Shown in pieces: positions 16,986-26,354 of a DNA stretch of 61,812 nt. Below the pieces are notes generated by a model. The model did no database searches. It saw only the letters and a program-made list of their open reading frames with translations, and was not told the origin of the DNA. The position numbers were made by a program, and so were the translations under genes. Each line of letters starts with the position of its first letter. The first letter of the stretch is position 1. This DNA comes from a virus, in the IMG/VR virus record IMGVR_UViG_3300035183_000056, positions 1 to 61,812 of that record. The stretch is one strand, 5' to 3'.

Positions 16986-19900
16986 TTATATGTGTCCTGC
17001 TAGCACCATGGATAGTAAGCTTGCGTCTGGAATAAGAACTGGAATTTCATCCAAGGTTGGCTGGCTGCTACCGGAACTTGGTACTACAGTAGGAGCAGAT
17101 GGCATAACTACTGGCGCCATATCACCTAAATTAGCTATAAATACTTGCTTGGCCTCCGGAGGTAAATTGGGGTTCACCATCGGTTCAGCGGTAGGTCTAA
17201 CACTGTCTACTTGCACTGGTGCCCGGTCTTCCCCAGTATCCGATGACCTAGGAACCGAAGACTTTAGGCTAGCAACCTGGTACGAACCGCTATTGTCAAG
17301 ACCAGTGCCCGGCACTGGTACTCCGTTGACAGACATTACAATCCCCTCCTCAGAATAACCCAGTAAATCCCTTCCTGCAGGTGTAGAATAACCTACATCT
17401 TTTTTCCTGTACATCGAACCAAAGGACATAGGCTGACGCTGAGTACCTACAGGAGGTAATGATTCTTTAAAGGGCGACTCCTCTACACTAGAATAGGCAA
17501 CAGACTCAGGCATGCCACTATTACCAGCATTAGGGTTAGAAAAGTCCTCTGTTGTATGATACAAAGCACGTATCGGACTAGCATTACTTGGAACCCTCGT
17601 ACCCGTGGTTAGGTCCACACCACTTTGGTTCCCCATGTAAGAAGGTAGGTCCGTGGCAGTTGACCGGCTAGAGTCATCTAGTACGTCCAAGTTTAGTGGA
17701 TAGCTTAGAGGCTGTACTCCTAAAGTTCCTAAAGGGAACGGCCCATTTGGTAGCTTAACCCCAGTCTCAGCAGCAGAAGCAACATCCAAAGGTTTTATAT
17801 CAGGTGCTTTAAGGTCTAAGTTTGGTGACTCAAGACCTAAGTTTGGTTCTCTTGGCCGTGTAGCTGATACTTGGACCTCAGGATTACCTAGTGTCAGATT
17901 GGTAATTGGACTTTGAGTTGTTTGGCTACCCCCTGCAGAAGTGGCAGCCGTTCTTGACCCTGGGTAACCCGTATTGGTGTTTTCAACCCCAGGTGTTTTT
18001 TCTTCTTGGCTGGCCACTGGTGCTTTGAGTGCATCAATATTGGTCACTACGACCGGTACGGGTCCTGTCACAACGCCAGAAGTAAGACCGTTTAACTGTG
18101 GGGGTTGTTGGGTAGTCTCCAAAGGACTCTCTAAGCCCTTACTACCTTCTTCAAGACCGGGCGCAGTAGTCCCTAATAGGATTCTATTGGTCTCCACTGA
18201 ACCAAGATCACCTGGCTTAGTGTCTCCTACTGCTCCTTCTTGTTGTTGCTGCTGTTGTCCTCTAGTAGCCGCATACGGATCTACAGCGTATAAAGGCTTC
18301 CCTCGTTTCTGAAATCCAGATAAGTATTGTTCTAGCGGAGTAGTAGCTACACCTCCTTTGGAGGACGAAGACTCACTAACCATCATTTGACCAGTGACCG
18401 GGTCTTGGACTACCTGAGCAATATGGTCTATGCCTTTGTATCTATCAGCCGCCTGCTCCTCGTGTGCATTCACACCTAGCAACATCCCTGGCTTAAGGTT
18501 TGCTGCGGTAACAGCATCACCCTCCAATGTACCAGATAGCTGGCCAACGTTCTGAATAATACCAGCCGCGGTTTGTCCTTTCTTTATGGCGTCCATGCTG
18601 CCTCTAAGAACATCCGGATTACCCATCTGCTCCGCTATGTTCTTGTTTATCTCGGTAACCCACCCAGAACAGTCAATCTGACCACTATCGCTATCACGGG
18701 CGCCCATTTTATACTTAACACCCTTATCAATAGCTGACTGGGTTGCAGCCATTAACTGACCGTTTATGTCCGCTACTGGCCCATCTATAGCTTGCTGTAG
18801 TTGTCCTTCAACCGCTTTATCCGGTACTGTAGTAGGTAACCCCATAGGCTTAACGCCCTGGACTTCGTGTTGGTCACCGCCAGTACCTAGTCCATTAGAG
18901 TAGGCATCTAACGCCGCCTTAGCATACCTAGACCGGCTTGCCATGTTGACGTAACGTGGATCAGCTCCCTCATACTTCTTTTCAAAGACAGACACTGCTT
19001 CGTCCACAGTGGATGTCCGTTTAACGGCATCTACTGCTCCCTTATGCGTAGTATCTAGCTCATGTTGCAGGAATTGCCAGTTGGCTTCATCCGACTTCAT
19101 GTCCAGACCCCGTGCAGCGGCAAAGTCTTCAAAAGCTTTCCTGCGGGTGCCGGTCCACTGAGCCCAGCCATACCCACCTTTGCTTCCCTTTACCAATGGG
19201 TTCTTCTCATTTATGTCTGGCTGCAAACCACCCGATTCATACCCTAGGTTCCCAACCATACCAGCAGCTTGCTCCTTCGTTAGACCATACCTAGTCATCA
19301 AATTCGTAATCAGTACGGCTGATTTACTCGCATAGTTATTATTGGCGGCTTTAAATCCATCAGAAACACCTTGACCAATAGTAGTTGCAGCTCCAGGTAT
19401 AGCACCTACCGCTCCGGATAAGCCGCCTGTCTCATACCCATGTTTTATTTGACCTAGAGCTTGGCTACCTGCCTCCGATACGAAAGATCCGAAGCTTTTC
19501 AAGCTGTCCCATATAGAAGCCCCACCTTCCACCATAGCCTGAGAGAGGTCGTCCATGTTCTCTTTAAGATCGGCAACTGGCTTGAAGGTCTTCTCCATTT
19601 TAGGTAGTATGTCCTTCTCCCAATCTTCTTTTACTGCCTCTCTAGCTTCGTCACTAAATGGGGTCATAGCCACCGCAGCAGCACGACCGAGGGCTAAACC
19701 TACGTCTTCGTCTTTAACAACGTTGGTCACTAGGTCTATTGCTTCTTCAACCAAGGCCTCGCCACCTATGTATCCTAGGGTTCCCCCTATGACACCGCCA
19801 GCTGCGGTCCCTATACCTGGGGCGACCAACGTACCTAGGGCTGCTCCTGCTTCGGCCCCAGCCAAAGACCCAGCGGTAGATCCAGCTATCTTCGCTACAC

Positions 19901-20723
19901 CTTTCCCTTTATCGGTACCTGACGTACTAGATTCCATTAGAGTGCTGGCTAGGTCATTAGCGGCCATAGCCATGGTAACAGGTACCGCAAGCTCTCCATC
20001 TAGACCTACTAACTTAGATCCTGTGCCAACAACTGCTTTTTTCAATCCCTCCGGATTGACTGTAGCCTTAACACTCTCTTTTAACAAGCTCGTGGCTTCG
20101 GTAGGAAGCTCGGCCCTTAGCATATCCAGCGTTTTCCCTAACTTAGACCTAGGGGTTTTTGTTGTGCTGCCTGAGGGCTTGTTGCCGCCGCCCTTGCTGG
20201 TCTTGTTCTCCAGATAGTCCAATATAGTGGAAGACCAACCACTTCCCTCATCACTATCGGAACCTACTGATTGACCTGCAGCGGCTGAATTCGCCGCTAT
20301 AACACTAAGGATCTTGTTCTGGTCTCGGAATAGAGTATCCAGCTTGCGCAGTAGTGCTTTATTAGCTTTGACCTGTAGGTCTTGCCAAGTTTCTAGGGTA
20401 GCCACCTCGTTAGTCAACTCTGCCTGCAGGTCCTCCACATAAGGTACTGAGACAGATATAGGCTGGACTTTATCCACTTCTGGATTGTATCCCACAGACG
20501 GATCTAACGGACGGTCATCTAAACCTGGGACCCCATAAGGCGAGGAGGCTACCTCCTGGGTAGCCTCTAACCCGAGCATTCGTTCCATCTTGCTCACAGA
20601 TTGCGAAATATCTCTTAGATAGTCCTCGATACTCTTTTGAATATCCAGCTCCGCCAGAGCTTGCTTCCTGGCAAAATAAAATTCTAAAAAGGACGGATTA
20701 GGCGTATAGCCAGGGTTTTCCAT
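16986..20723 (-). CDS. Tape measure protein with tail lysozyme and NlpC/P60-like domains, 1245 aa
   Basis: The longest gene, just after the frameshifted chaperone, where the tape measure lies in contractile phages. Residues about 270-320 form a glycine-zipper membrane-active segment. Residues about 460-610 match the phage tail lysozyme type: LMTRYGLTKEQAAGMVGNLG, a probable catalytic E in YESGG, then GGYGWAQWTG. Residues about 655-800 look like an NlpC/P60 or CHAP endopeptidase, with Cys in IDCSGW and His in IDHIAQVV. Both should open the cell wall during injection. The C-terminal third is Pro/Ser/Thr-rich. The ATG at 20723 (GGTGATTACC before it) is preferred over GTG at 20735. Confidence 0.85.
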   Translation of the reverse strand: MENPGYTPNPSFLEFYFARKQALAELDIQKSIEDYLRDISQSVSKMERMLGLEATQEVASSPYGVPGLDDRPLDPSVGYNPEVDKVQPISVSVPYVEDLQAELTNEVATLETWQDLQVKANKALLRKLDTLFRDQNKILSVIAANSAAAGQSVGSDSDEGSGWSSTILDYLENKTSKGGGNKPSGSTTKTPRSKLGKTLDMLRAELPTEATSLLKESVKATVNPEGLKKAVVGTGSKLVGLDGELAVPVTMAMAANDLASTLMESSTSGTDKGKGVAKIAGSTAGSLAGAEAGAALGTLVAPGIGTAAGGVIGGTLGYIGGEALVEEAIDLVTNVVKDEDVGLALGRAAAVAMTPFSDEAREAVKEDWEKDILPKMEKTFKPVADLKENMDDLSQAMVEGGASIWDSLKSFGSFVSEAGSQALGQIKHGYETGGLSGAVGAIPGAATTIGQGVSDGFKAANNNYASKSAVLITNLMTRYGLTKEQAAGMVGNLGYESGGLQPDINEKNPLVKGSKGGYGWAQWTGTRRKAFEDFAAARGLDMKSDEANWQFLQHELDTTHKGAVDAVKRTSTVDEAVSVFEKKYEGADPRYVNMASRSRYAKAALDAYSNGLGTGGDQHEVQGVKPMGLPTTVPDKAVEGQLQQAIDGPVADINGQLMAATQSAIDKGVKYKMGARDSDSGQIDCSGWVTEINKNIAEQMGNPDVLRGSMDAIKKGQTAAGIIQNVGQLSGTLEGDAVTAANLKPGMLLGVNAHEEQAADRYKGIDHIAQVVQDPVTGQMMVSESSSSKGGVATTPLEQYLSGFQKRGKPLYAVDPYAATRGQQQQQQEGAVGDTKPGDLGSVETNRILLGTTAPGLEEGSKGLESPLETTQQPPQLNGLTSGVVTGPVPVVVTNIDALKAPVASQEEKTPGVENTNTGYPGSRTAATSAGGSQTTQSPITNLTLGNPEVQVSATRPREPNLGLESPNLDLKAPDIKPLDVASAAETGVKLPNGPFPLGTLGVQPLSYPLNLDVLDDSSRSTATDLPSYMGNQSGVDLTTGTRVPSNASPIRALYHTTEDFSNPNAGNSGMPESVAYSSVEESPFKESLPPVGTQRQPMSFGSMYRKKDVGYSTPAGRDLLGYSEEGIVMSVNGVPVPGTGLDNSGSYQVASLKSSVPRSSDTGEDRAPVQVDSVRPTAEPMVNPNLPPEAKQVFIANLGDMAPVVMPSAPTVVPSSGSSQPTLDEIPVLIPDASLLSMVLAGHI

Positions 20724-20745
20724 GGTAATCACCACTATTTACTGA

Positions 20746-20915
20746 TTATCGCGTTTGGCTGGGAACAGACACCTTCGCTTTTTCACGTTCCTTCCTATAC
20801 TTGGAGTATAGATACAGCAGCTTCATGGATGGCTCAGAATCACTAAGAAGGATCCCACGATTCTGAGCCAGCTCATACTGCATGTCCAGTATAGTCTGTT
20901 CAGGAACTACCGAAA
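20746..20915 (-). CDS. -1 frame extension of the tail assembly chaperone
   Basis: After a TTTTTTT heptamer at the end of the upstream gene, the -1 frame stays open for 55 codons to TAA at 20746-20748. It reads SVVPEQTILDMQYELAQNRG and continues with a charged helix (LYLYSKYRKEREKAK). The segment has no start codon of its own at its head and fills the otherwise empty gap before the tape measure. This is the G/GT arrangement known in many tailed phages. Expected fused product: about 328 residues. Confidence 0.75.
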
Positions 20916-21731
20916 AAAATCTAGAGGCTGGATATTAAGTTTGTGAGGGTATTTAGCACGACAGAGCCGGCAATTGAGCGTAGTAGACTCATTCACGCCA
21001 TGCTTCACCGAATTTTCAATCAACCTGGCCTCCTCAAACAAGCTGAGATCCGTAGTAGCTTCCAAGGCCTTAAATCGCTCGTCTAGGGTATCATTAGCCG
21101 GGTTCTGTGGCTTTAGCCACTGCGCAATGGGGGCCAAAAACCGAAGCTCAGGGTTTTTCAGAGCTTCGATCAAACTGACCATGTGCTTAACACGCGGGAA
21201 ATCGAATCGGGTGGGATCGAAAGGGCATGTCCAATCATCATCAAAAGATATGATGTCCATGTTGACCATATGTAGGATTTCGGTATTGTAGGTATCGCAA
21301 GGGACGACCTCATAAGCCGACAAATCGTCAGGCCGCCTAAAGGTATGGTCATTAAATATGATGCTGTGACTTTCTTTGTGACGCAAGTAGGACGCCTTAC
21401 AATGCCAGTTCGCAACCATCGGCGTCTTAGGCATGGAATGAATACGTAACCACGCCATCACATAGTAGAAATCACCGATGGTGAGATCATAGATGTTTTC
21501 AGTCGTAACCAAGTCCACAGCACGAATAAGGTGAGTACTGTCCTCTAAGGCCACCGCTTTTGATAAAAGCTTGAGCTCCGTGATAGCAAAGGGACGCACG
21601 TAGAGCCGTGAAAAAGACCCCTGATTCAAGAAGGGAGGCTGGTAGGGAAAGAACTGAGAAGGAAGTGCTCCGATGTCAGAGAATCTCGGGTCAGCCAGCA
21701 CTTCTTGGCGTTGGTTGGGTGTTAACAACAT
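20907..21731 (-). CDS. Tail assembly chaperone / gp26-like protein, 274 aa
   Basis: The N-terminal half has a pattern seen in T4-type baseplate-hub/tail-assembly proteins: R-L-Y-V-R-P-F-A-I-T-E-L-K-L-L-S-K, then DLTIGDFYYVMAWLRIHSMP followed by W-H-C-K-A. A C-x-x-C pair near the C-terminus (LNCRLCRAKYPH) may bind zinc. The zero-frame product ends in DFFR-TAG directly at a slippery heptamer. Position between tube proteins and tape measure supports a chaperone that coats the tape measure during tail assembly. The exact family is not certain. Confidence 0.7.
   Translation of the reverse strand: MLLTPNQRQEVLADPRFSDIGALPSQFFPYQPPFLNQGSFSRLYVRPFAITELKLLSKAVALEDSTHLIRAVDLVTTENIYDLTIGDFYYVMAWLRIHSMPKTPMVANWHCKASYLRHKESHSIIFNDHTFRRPDDLSAYEVVPCDTYNTEILHMVNMDIISFDDDWTCPFDPTRFDFPRVKHMVSLIEALKNPELRFLAPIAQWLKPQNPANDTLDERFKALEATTDLSLFEEARLIENSVKHGVNESTTLNCRLCRAKYPHKLNIQPLDFFR
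20913..20919 (-). promoter_or_regulatory. Slippery heptamer for programmed -1 frameshift
   Basis: On the minus strand the zero frame reads GAT-TTT-TTT-CGG-TAG, so the heptamer T-TTT-TTT fits the X-XXY-YYZ rule exactly. It lies two codons before the stop, and the -1 frame then runs 55 codons. Location and phase match tail chaperone frameshift sites. Confidence 0.75.
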
Positions 21732-21762
21732 TGGATTTCTCCTTTTACTTAGTGGTGAGAAA

Positions 21763-22296
21763 CTACGGGATATTTACTAGCCTAACGGTCTTATGCCATT
21801 CTGCAATAGACCCATCTACGCTAAATGTTTGAGTCAAGGTCAACCTCTCATTGGATTGCCCTAATGGCCAGCTACTCGTTTCTGCGGGCCAAATCCCCTG
21901 CAGAGTTGTGGTCAGGACTAGCTCATTATTGGTGTCCAATAGGGTAACTTTAAGGTCTTTCTTATATTTGCTTGGGAGGCCGTACTTTCCTGTATTTGGA
22001 TTACGGACTTTAGATTTCCAGGTCTCTACCCACCCTAAAGCGGTTGCCCTATCGTCTTCATAGAGGACGATGTTAAAGGATGAGATATTGATTGTCGATG
22101 GGAAGTAGGTAAAAGTAGCAGCCCTATACCACCCATCTCCTATGGAGAGGTTGTTGAACGGCAGGTCCAACGATTCAACATAGGTTGACGGTAACCCAAA
22201 TGGAAGATACGGAGCGACTACCACCCACTTAAAAGCCAACAGGGGGTCTGGTCTATTCTTAATCTTAGCTATGTCTGTGAGTTGACTTGAAGCCAT
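21763..22296 (-). CDS. Second tail-tube-like protein, 177 aa
   Basis: A beta-rich protein of the same size class as the tail tube protein upstream. Segments such as FTYFPSTINISSFNIVLYED and the final LTLTQTFSVDGS resemble gp19-type tube or tube-terminator folds. It may be a tube paralogue, a tail terminator or an inner baseplate tube protein. Order (sheath, tube, this gene, chaperone) supports a tail-tube role; sequence similarity to the first tube protein is weak by eye. Confidence 0.55.
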   Translation of the reverse strand: MASSQLTDIAKIKNRPDPLLAFKWVVVAPYLPFGLPSTYVESLDLPFNNLSIGDGWYRAATFTYFPSTINISSFNIVLYEDDRATALGWVETWKSKVRNPNTGKYGLPSKYKKDLKVTLLDTNNELVLTTTLQGIWPAETSSWPLGQSNERLTLTQTFSVDGSIAEWHKTVRLVNIP

Positions 22297-22354
22297 AAAC
22301 CAGCCCCTGTTGATCTTTGGTTGCGGTTACAGTTTAAGCAAGGACAAGGTCTGG

Positions 22355-22885
22355 TTAAACAGACCGTTCCGTGTAGTAGTCGTACTTCCAACCCACGCTT
22401 AGCGTAATATTGGACACGGACGAACCACTGAAGGACAAGTCCGGTACACTGGATGGCCAACAGTTGTGAACCACGTACTCCTTGACGATAGCACCGGCTT
22501 GGTCAAAGATGGTGAGGTAGCCGTCCCGAGCGTAGCCGTTATCGGAGCCAGTGTTCTTGTATGAACCGTGCTGCCCCGTGGTGCTACGGCACAGTTCACC
22601 CCATTTTTCCAAAATATTGGTGATCTGAGCCATGCGATTCTCGACCAACTCAGTGGTCAAATCGTGACCGAAGGTCTTCTGGCCTGCGTACTCCAGGGTA
22701 TGGCCGAAGATCACGACTTCAATGTTGTTGATGGTGAAGCCTGGTTTGTTAACTGCGGTGCACTGGAGAAGCAGTGGGACGGTGCTGTCACCAGTCGGAG
22801 CGTTGGGGATGTTGAACTGGAAATTATCCGACAACATCGGATCGACGATAGATGCGGCCACTTGGCCTAACGTAGGTTTCGGCAT
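22355..22885 (-). CDS. Tail tube protein, gp19-like, 176 aa
   Basis: Follows the sheath gene, as tail tube genes do. Contains KPGFTINNIEVVIFGHTLEY and a later VSNITLSVGWKYDYYTERS, typical of the T4 gp19/Hcp-like tube fold, in which stacked hexamers form the inner tube. Codon use is richer in C/G third positions than in neighbouring minor proteins, as expected for an abundant product. I choose the ATG at 22885, preceded by AGGTGACAATC, over the GTG at 22894. Confidence 0.82.
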   Translation of the reverse strand: MPKPTLGQVAASIVDPMLSDNFQFNIPNAPTGDSTVPLLLQCTAVNKPGFTINNIEVVIFGHTLEYAGQKTFGHDLTTELVENRMAQITNILEKWGELCRSTTGQHGSYKNTGSDNGYARDGYLTIFDQAGAIVKEYVVHNCWPSSVPDLSFSGSSVSNITLSVGWKYDYYTERSV

Positions 22886-22945
22886 GATTGTCACCTAATT
22901 GAAGCAAAACGAGTTATTGGTCAAAGCCTAGTCGACCTAATCTTA

Positions 22946-24517
22946 TTAGGCCTGAGAGAACTTTAGACCGCCAGTTTGGGTAATAGTACCGTTGAGGATA
23001 ATCTGCTTAGCCGGTAACACCGGATCCAAGTACACGTCCAGGTTAAGGATGCCTTGGGAAACCACCGATGGAGGGTTGTTCTTATCAGAGCATTCTACAC
23101 GGAAGTCATAAAGGGCCCGACCGTCATTCTTCAAGGGCTTGAGGAACCGCTCGGTGATCTCCGTCAACTGCGCTCTCAACAGGGGGTCATTGGGGTCAAA
23201 TACCGAGTACAAGACCGCTACGGACACCGCCGATTCAATGAACATCATCAACCGGCGTACCGATACGTTACTCAGAGCCGATGCGCGGATCTGCAACGTA
23301 TCAGAGCCCCAGACTTTAATGCCTTGACCGGCAAAAATCTTAATGGGGTTAATCTGAGACGGCACAAGGATCTCCCGGGCTGACAAGTCATAGGAATGCC
23401 GTAATCCCAAAGCCTTGATGTCACCTCTAGTCATACCAGCCGGAGCGTACCAAGTAGCAGCGTCTCTATCGGTCTTAGCATAGACCGCAGCCACTGGGCC
23501 AGACGGCGGGATGAACAGCCTGCGATCATTGATCGAATCCAGGATGAGGATGTCCGGGCTGTAGAGAGCCGCATACGAGGAGTCGATGTTAAGGCTATTC
23601 CGGCGCCAATCAATGGCATCCGCTAAAGCCTGTTGATCGGACGGTACGTCCAAGATGGCCATGCAGTCCATGCGATCCTTGCAAATTTGGACCATCTTGG
23701 CCTGAATATCCGTGTTGGTAAGTCCGCCGTTAATCAGCAGGTTTACGATCACTTCTTCCTTGTCTTCGTACAGGGACCATGCGTCAATGTAGTCCGAGGT
23801 ACTCGGGGGATTACCGTCAGAGCCACCAGTAAGGTTTACAGTCCGGATGGTGTTGATAAACCTAAGATCTGGGTGGGCAGCATACACGGAGTTCGCATAG
23901 TTTTGCCGAACCCGAATATACTTGGACCTGGTGTTGATGTGATCCTGGATATTCAACTGAACCCCGAAACCGTCCCTTATGAAGTTCATGTGGACTTGAA
24001 ACCTTTCTACAGGCTCCGAAGACCCATTCAAGCGAACTTCTACGAAGAAGGTGTTATCCATCAACACCGTTTCAGGGATTATGGTTACATTGATCCCGGA
24101 GTTCCAATCACCGGGATCAATAGCATAAACCCAGAATAAGTCATTACTGCCGAATGAGCCTACCGTCGGGTCTGCCATGCCTGAACCAAATCCTGACATT
24201 AAGTTGGCCCCACCAGGCTTGGACACTACAGCCCCACCATATAGTGCCTCGGGTGCTACCCGAGTGACGTACAAGGCATTACCTTCGGATAAGAAGGCTA
24301 AAGCCGCATAGTGTAGGTATCCATCTACCGGGTTAGGGTCACCAAACATAGCCCGGAATTCAGGCACGCCTGTGATCAAGGTACGTTGATTAACGGGCCC
24401 TCGTCTGGAAAAGCCAAGCACAGCCGCTACGGAAGAGCTTACAGCATCAATCCTGGCTGACAGATCGACTTCTTGGACGTAAACACCCGCAGATGAGTTA
24501 GCACTGCTTACGGACAT
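22946..24517 (-). CDS. Tail sheath protein, 523 aa
   Basis: Clear contractile sheath protein: N-terminus SSAGVYVQEVDLSARI, then SVAAVLGFSRRGPVNQRTLI and FRAMFGDPNP, and a C-terminus with a sheath-type fold (LLRAQLTEITERFLKPLKND, then SQGILNLDVYLDPVLPAKQI). These features are shared by T4 gp18 and phage/pyocin sheaths. It forms the outer contractile layer. Size is within the usual 400-660 range. Confidence 0.95.
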   Translation of the reverse strand: MSVSSANSSAGVYVQEVDLSARIDAVSSSVAAVLGFSRRGPVNQRTLITGVPEFRAMFGDPNPVDGYLHYAALAFLSEGNALYVTRVAPEALYGGAVVSKPGGANLMSGFGSGMADPTVGSFGSNDLFWVYAIDPGDWNSGINVTIIPETVLMDNTFFVEVRLNGSSEPVERFQVHMNFIRDGFGVQLNIQDHINTRSKYIRVRQNYANSVYAAHPDLRFINTIRTVNLTGGSDGNPPSTSDYIDAWSLYEDKEEVIVNLLINGGLTNTDIQAKMVQICKDRMDCMAILDVPSDQQALADAIDWRRNSLNIDSSYAALYSPDILILDSINDRRLFIPPSGPVAAVYAKTDRDAATWYAPAGMTRGDIKALGLRHSYDLSAREILVPSQINPIKIFAGQGIKVWGSDTLQIRASALSNVSVRRLMMFIESAVSVAVLYSVFDPNDPLLRAQLTEITERFLKPLKNDGRALYDFRVECSDKNNPPSVVSQGILNLDVYLDPVLPAKQIILNGTITQTGGLKFSQA

Positions 24518-24573
24518 AAAGTTTCCTCTTTTTTGTTTACCTGATTAAATTATCACCGCCTAACGTAGTCCGT

Positions 24574-24948
24574 TTACCCATAGGCGTACGAGACAGCTAC
24601 TGGGCTACTACTGTCGGACTTTATCACCACAGAGTCTAAGGACCCGAAAAGGACGAACACGCCTTTGCAGGGAACATCCGTCAACACATCGGCTGGCCCA
24701 CTTGTAGCTGTATAAGACAAGTCCAGTAAGAGCGGACTGGCTGAGTAGATACAAATGAAGGTATCTACAGCACCCACGGTTATAGACCTGGTGGAACTAA
24801 CGCAGCCTTTGAGGGCACCACTTGTGGCCAATGGGCTGATCTCCCGGCCAATAGATGCAGTCATAACGGGCTTCCGTGTTATCGAATCAGCCATGTGGAG
24901 TGCGAATTCCAATATAGCTGTCCTAGAGGTGGTTAAATCACCGCTCAT
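24574..24948 (-). CDS. Hypothetical virion protein, 124 aa
   Basis: A small beta-rich protein between a neck-like gene and the sheath. No motif is recognised. Its start overlaps the stop of the upstream gene, suggesting translational coupling, and its place suggests a neck or tail-terminator component, but this is inference from position only. Confidence 0.6.
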   Translation of the reverse strand: MSGDLTTSRTAILEFALHMADSITRKPVMTASIGREISPLATSGALKGCVSSTRSITVGAVDTFICIYSASPLLLDLSYTATSGPADVLTDVPCKGVFVLFGSLDSVVIKSDSSSPVAVSYAYG

Positions 24949-25613
24949 GGTAAAACCTCACTGAAAATATCACCTTCGACTGAAAAGGTCGCTATAGGTT
25001 TGCTGTCTGTGACCGCAAACACATCCTTAAACACACCTGACCAAGTGTGCAGTATTAAATTAGTGGAGAGCTTTATTTCACCTGGCTCATCCGAAGCGTT
25101 CGTGTTCGCTTGGGGAAAGCTAATGGTATCAGGAAACTCTAGCCGTATATTTAGGTCAATACCCATTACCTTCAACGTGAAATTAAGGCCACCTAGGTGG
25201 TTTAACAAAGCTAAAGCTTCGGATAGGTAAACACATTCATTAGGGTCACCATCTAAGATACTTAGGGCTAAAGTACAAGTTATAGGGAACAAGTACCCTT
25301 TCTTGACCGTATGCCTAGTAGTCCCTACCGTGCCGGTCCTTAAACCCACCCTAGCTGTAGTCTTGGAATTACCTTGTGTGTCTTTAACGGCGGTTATTTC
25401 AGATAAGGAAAAGTAGGCGTAGGGATATCGTATTGCCTCGCCTTCTGATCTTTTTCTCCGTATTACCTTGTTGACGGTCTCGTCTGTATTTATGGTGATA
25501 TTATCTAAGCCCAAGGATCGCTCTAGTGAAGACCTAACCCCATATAAAGAGAAAAGGAGGATACTAGAGCTGGCTTTTAAAGCCGCTACCAAGTTAGGGT
25601 CGTCTTTTATCAT
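24945..25613 (-). CDS. Probable neck / tail completion protein, 222 aa
   Basis: Lies between capsid genes and sheath, where T4 has neck genes 13-15. Contains a mixed alpha/beta sequence with KKGYLFPITCTLALSILDGD and a helical SEALALLNHLGG. Size fits tail-completion proteins (gp15/gp3 type), but no residue motif proves it. The following gene overlaps its stop. Confidence 0.5.
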   Translation of the reverse strand: MIKDDPNLVAALKASSSILLFSLYGVRSSLERSLGLDNITINTDETVNKVIRRKRSEGEAIRYPYAYFSLSEITAVKDTQGNSKTTARVGLRTGTVGTTRHTVKKGYLFPITCTLALSILDGDPNECVYLSEALALLNHLGGLNFTLKVMGIDLNIRLEFPDTISFPQANTNASDEPGEIKLSTNLILHTWSGVFKDVFAVTDSKPIATFSVEGDIFSEVLP

Positions 25614-25666
25614 AAATTCTCCACTATGGACTATGTTTGGCTAGTCTAGGCGACTAGATATGGAAA

Positions 25667-25696
25667 AACCCTGACCAATCTGCACTGGTCAGGGTT
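25667..25696 (-). terminator. Rho-independent terminator after the acidic head gene
   Basis: Arms AACCCTGACCA (25667-25677) and TGGTCAGGGTT (25686-25696) pair perfectly around an 8-base loop. On the minus strand the stem is followed by a run of T (25668 down to 25664). It separates the head genes (from 25712 up) from the neck and tail genes. Confidence 0.85.
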
Positions 25697-25711
25697 CCCT
25701 CAGCCGAATTG

Positions 25712-26332
25712 TTAGGTCAGACCAACAACAGACTTACCTTTGCGTCTCAGCAGCGGAGTCGATCCTTTCAGAACAGCTACAGAGGAAACGCTTGCGATAA
25801 CTCGCGGTATCAACGAAATCTCTTCCTTGGGCTTTTTAACTTCCTTATGGGTGGTAGTCGCTGGCTTCTTACCCTCGTCGGCCTCAGTCTCAGAGTCGTC
25901 ATCAGACTCACTAGATTCATCATCCTCAGAGTCAGAGTCAGAGTCATCGGAATCTTCCTCGTCTTCCTCTTCCTCCGCCGCTGCTGAATCATCAGCCTCA
26001 GAGTCCTCGTCCTCCTCGTCGTCTTCGTCTTCGCTGTCTTCGTCTTCGGCAGCTATAGCTGCCGAAATCGAGTCAATGATCGAGGACAGGATCACCTTCT
26101 TTTGCTTTCGCCTTTTAACGCCGGAGCCAGAGCCATCAGTCGATGTAGACGAATCTCCAGTGTCTACAGAACCATCGGGATCATCTTCCGAAGCTAAGCT
26201 TTGCAGGTGTTGCAGGAGCTGGTCCGAATCGTTCGCTGCCATTGCATGATAGAACAAAGCGCCTGCTTGCTCATGCTTTCGTTCCTTCATGGCTAAGGCT
26301 GCCAGCAAAAGGAGGTCGCGTGAAACATTCAT
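25712..26332 (-). CDS. Acidic head protein, 206 aa
   Basis: Residues 1-45 are helical (RDLLLLAALAMKERKHEQAG). Residues about 95-155 are an almost pure Asp/Glu/Ser run, and the C-terminal 40 residues are basic. Charge segregation like this is common in scaffold-core or DNA-mimic-like virion proteins. It is directly downstream of the major capsid protein. Proposed role: prohead core or internal capsid component (inference). Low-complexity sequence hides any homology. Confidence 0.6.
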   Translation of the reverse strand: MNVSRDLLLLAALAMKERKHEQAGALFYHAMAANDSDQLLQHLQSLASEDDPDGSVDTGDSSTSTDGSGSGVKRRKQKKVILSSIIDSISAAIAAEDEDSEDEDDEEDEDSEADDSAAAEEEEDEEDSDDSDSDSEDDESSESDDDSETEADEGKKPATTTHKEVKKPKEEISLIPRVIASVSSVAVLKGSTPLLRRKGKSVVGLT

Positions 26333-26354
26333 ATGGATCCCCTTTTTATGAAGC

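Noticed and set aside
25740-26249. Serine-rich plus-strand frame
   Set aside because: Antisense of the Asp/Glu/Ser run of the acidic head gene, which has the better start, context and terminator.
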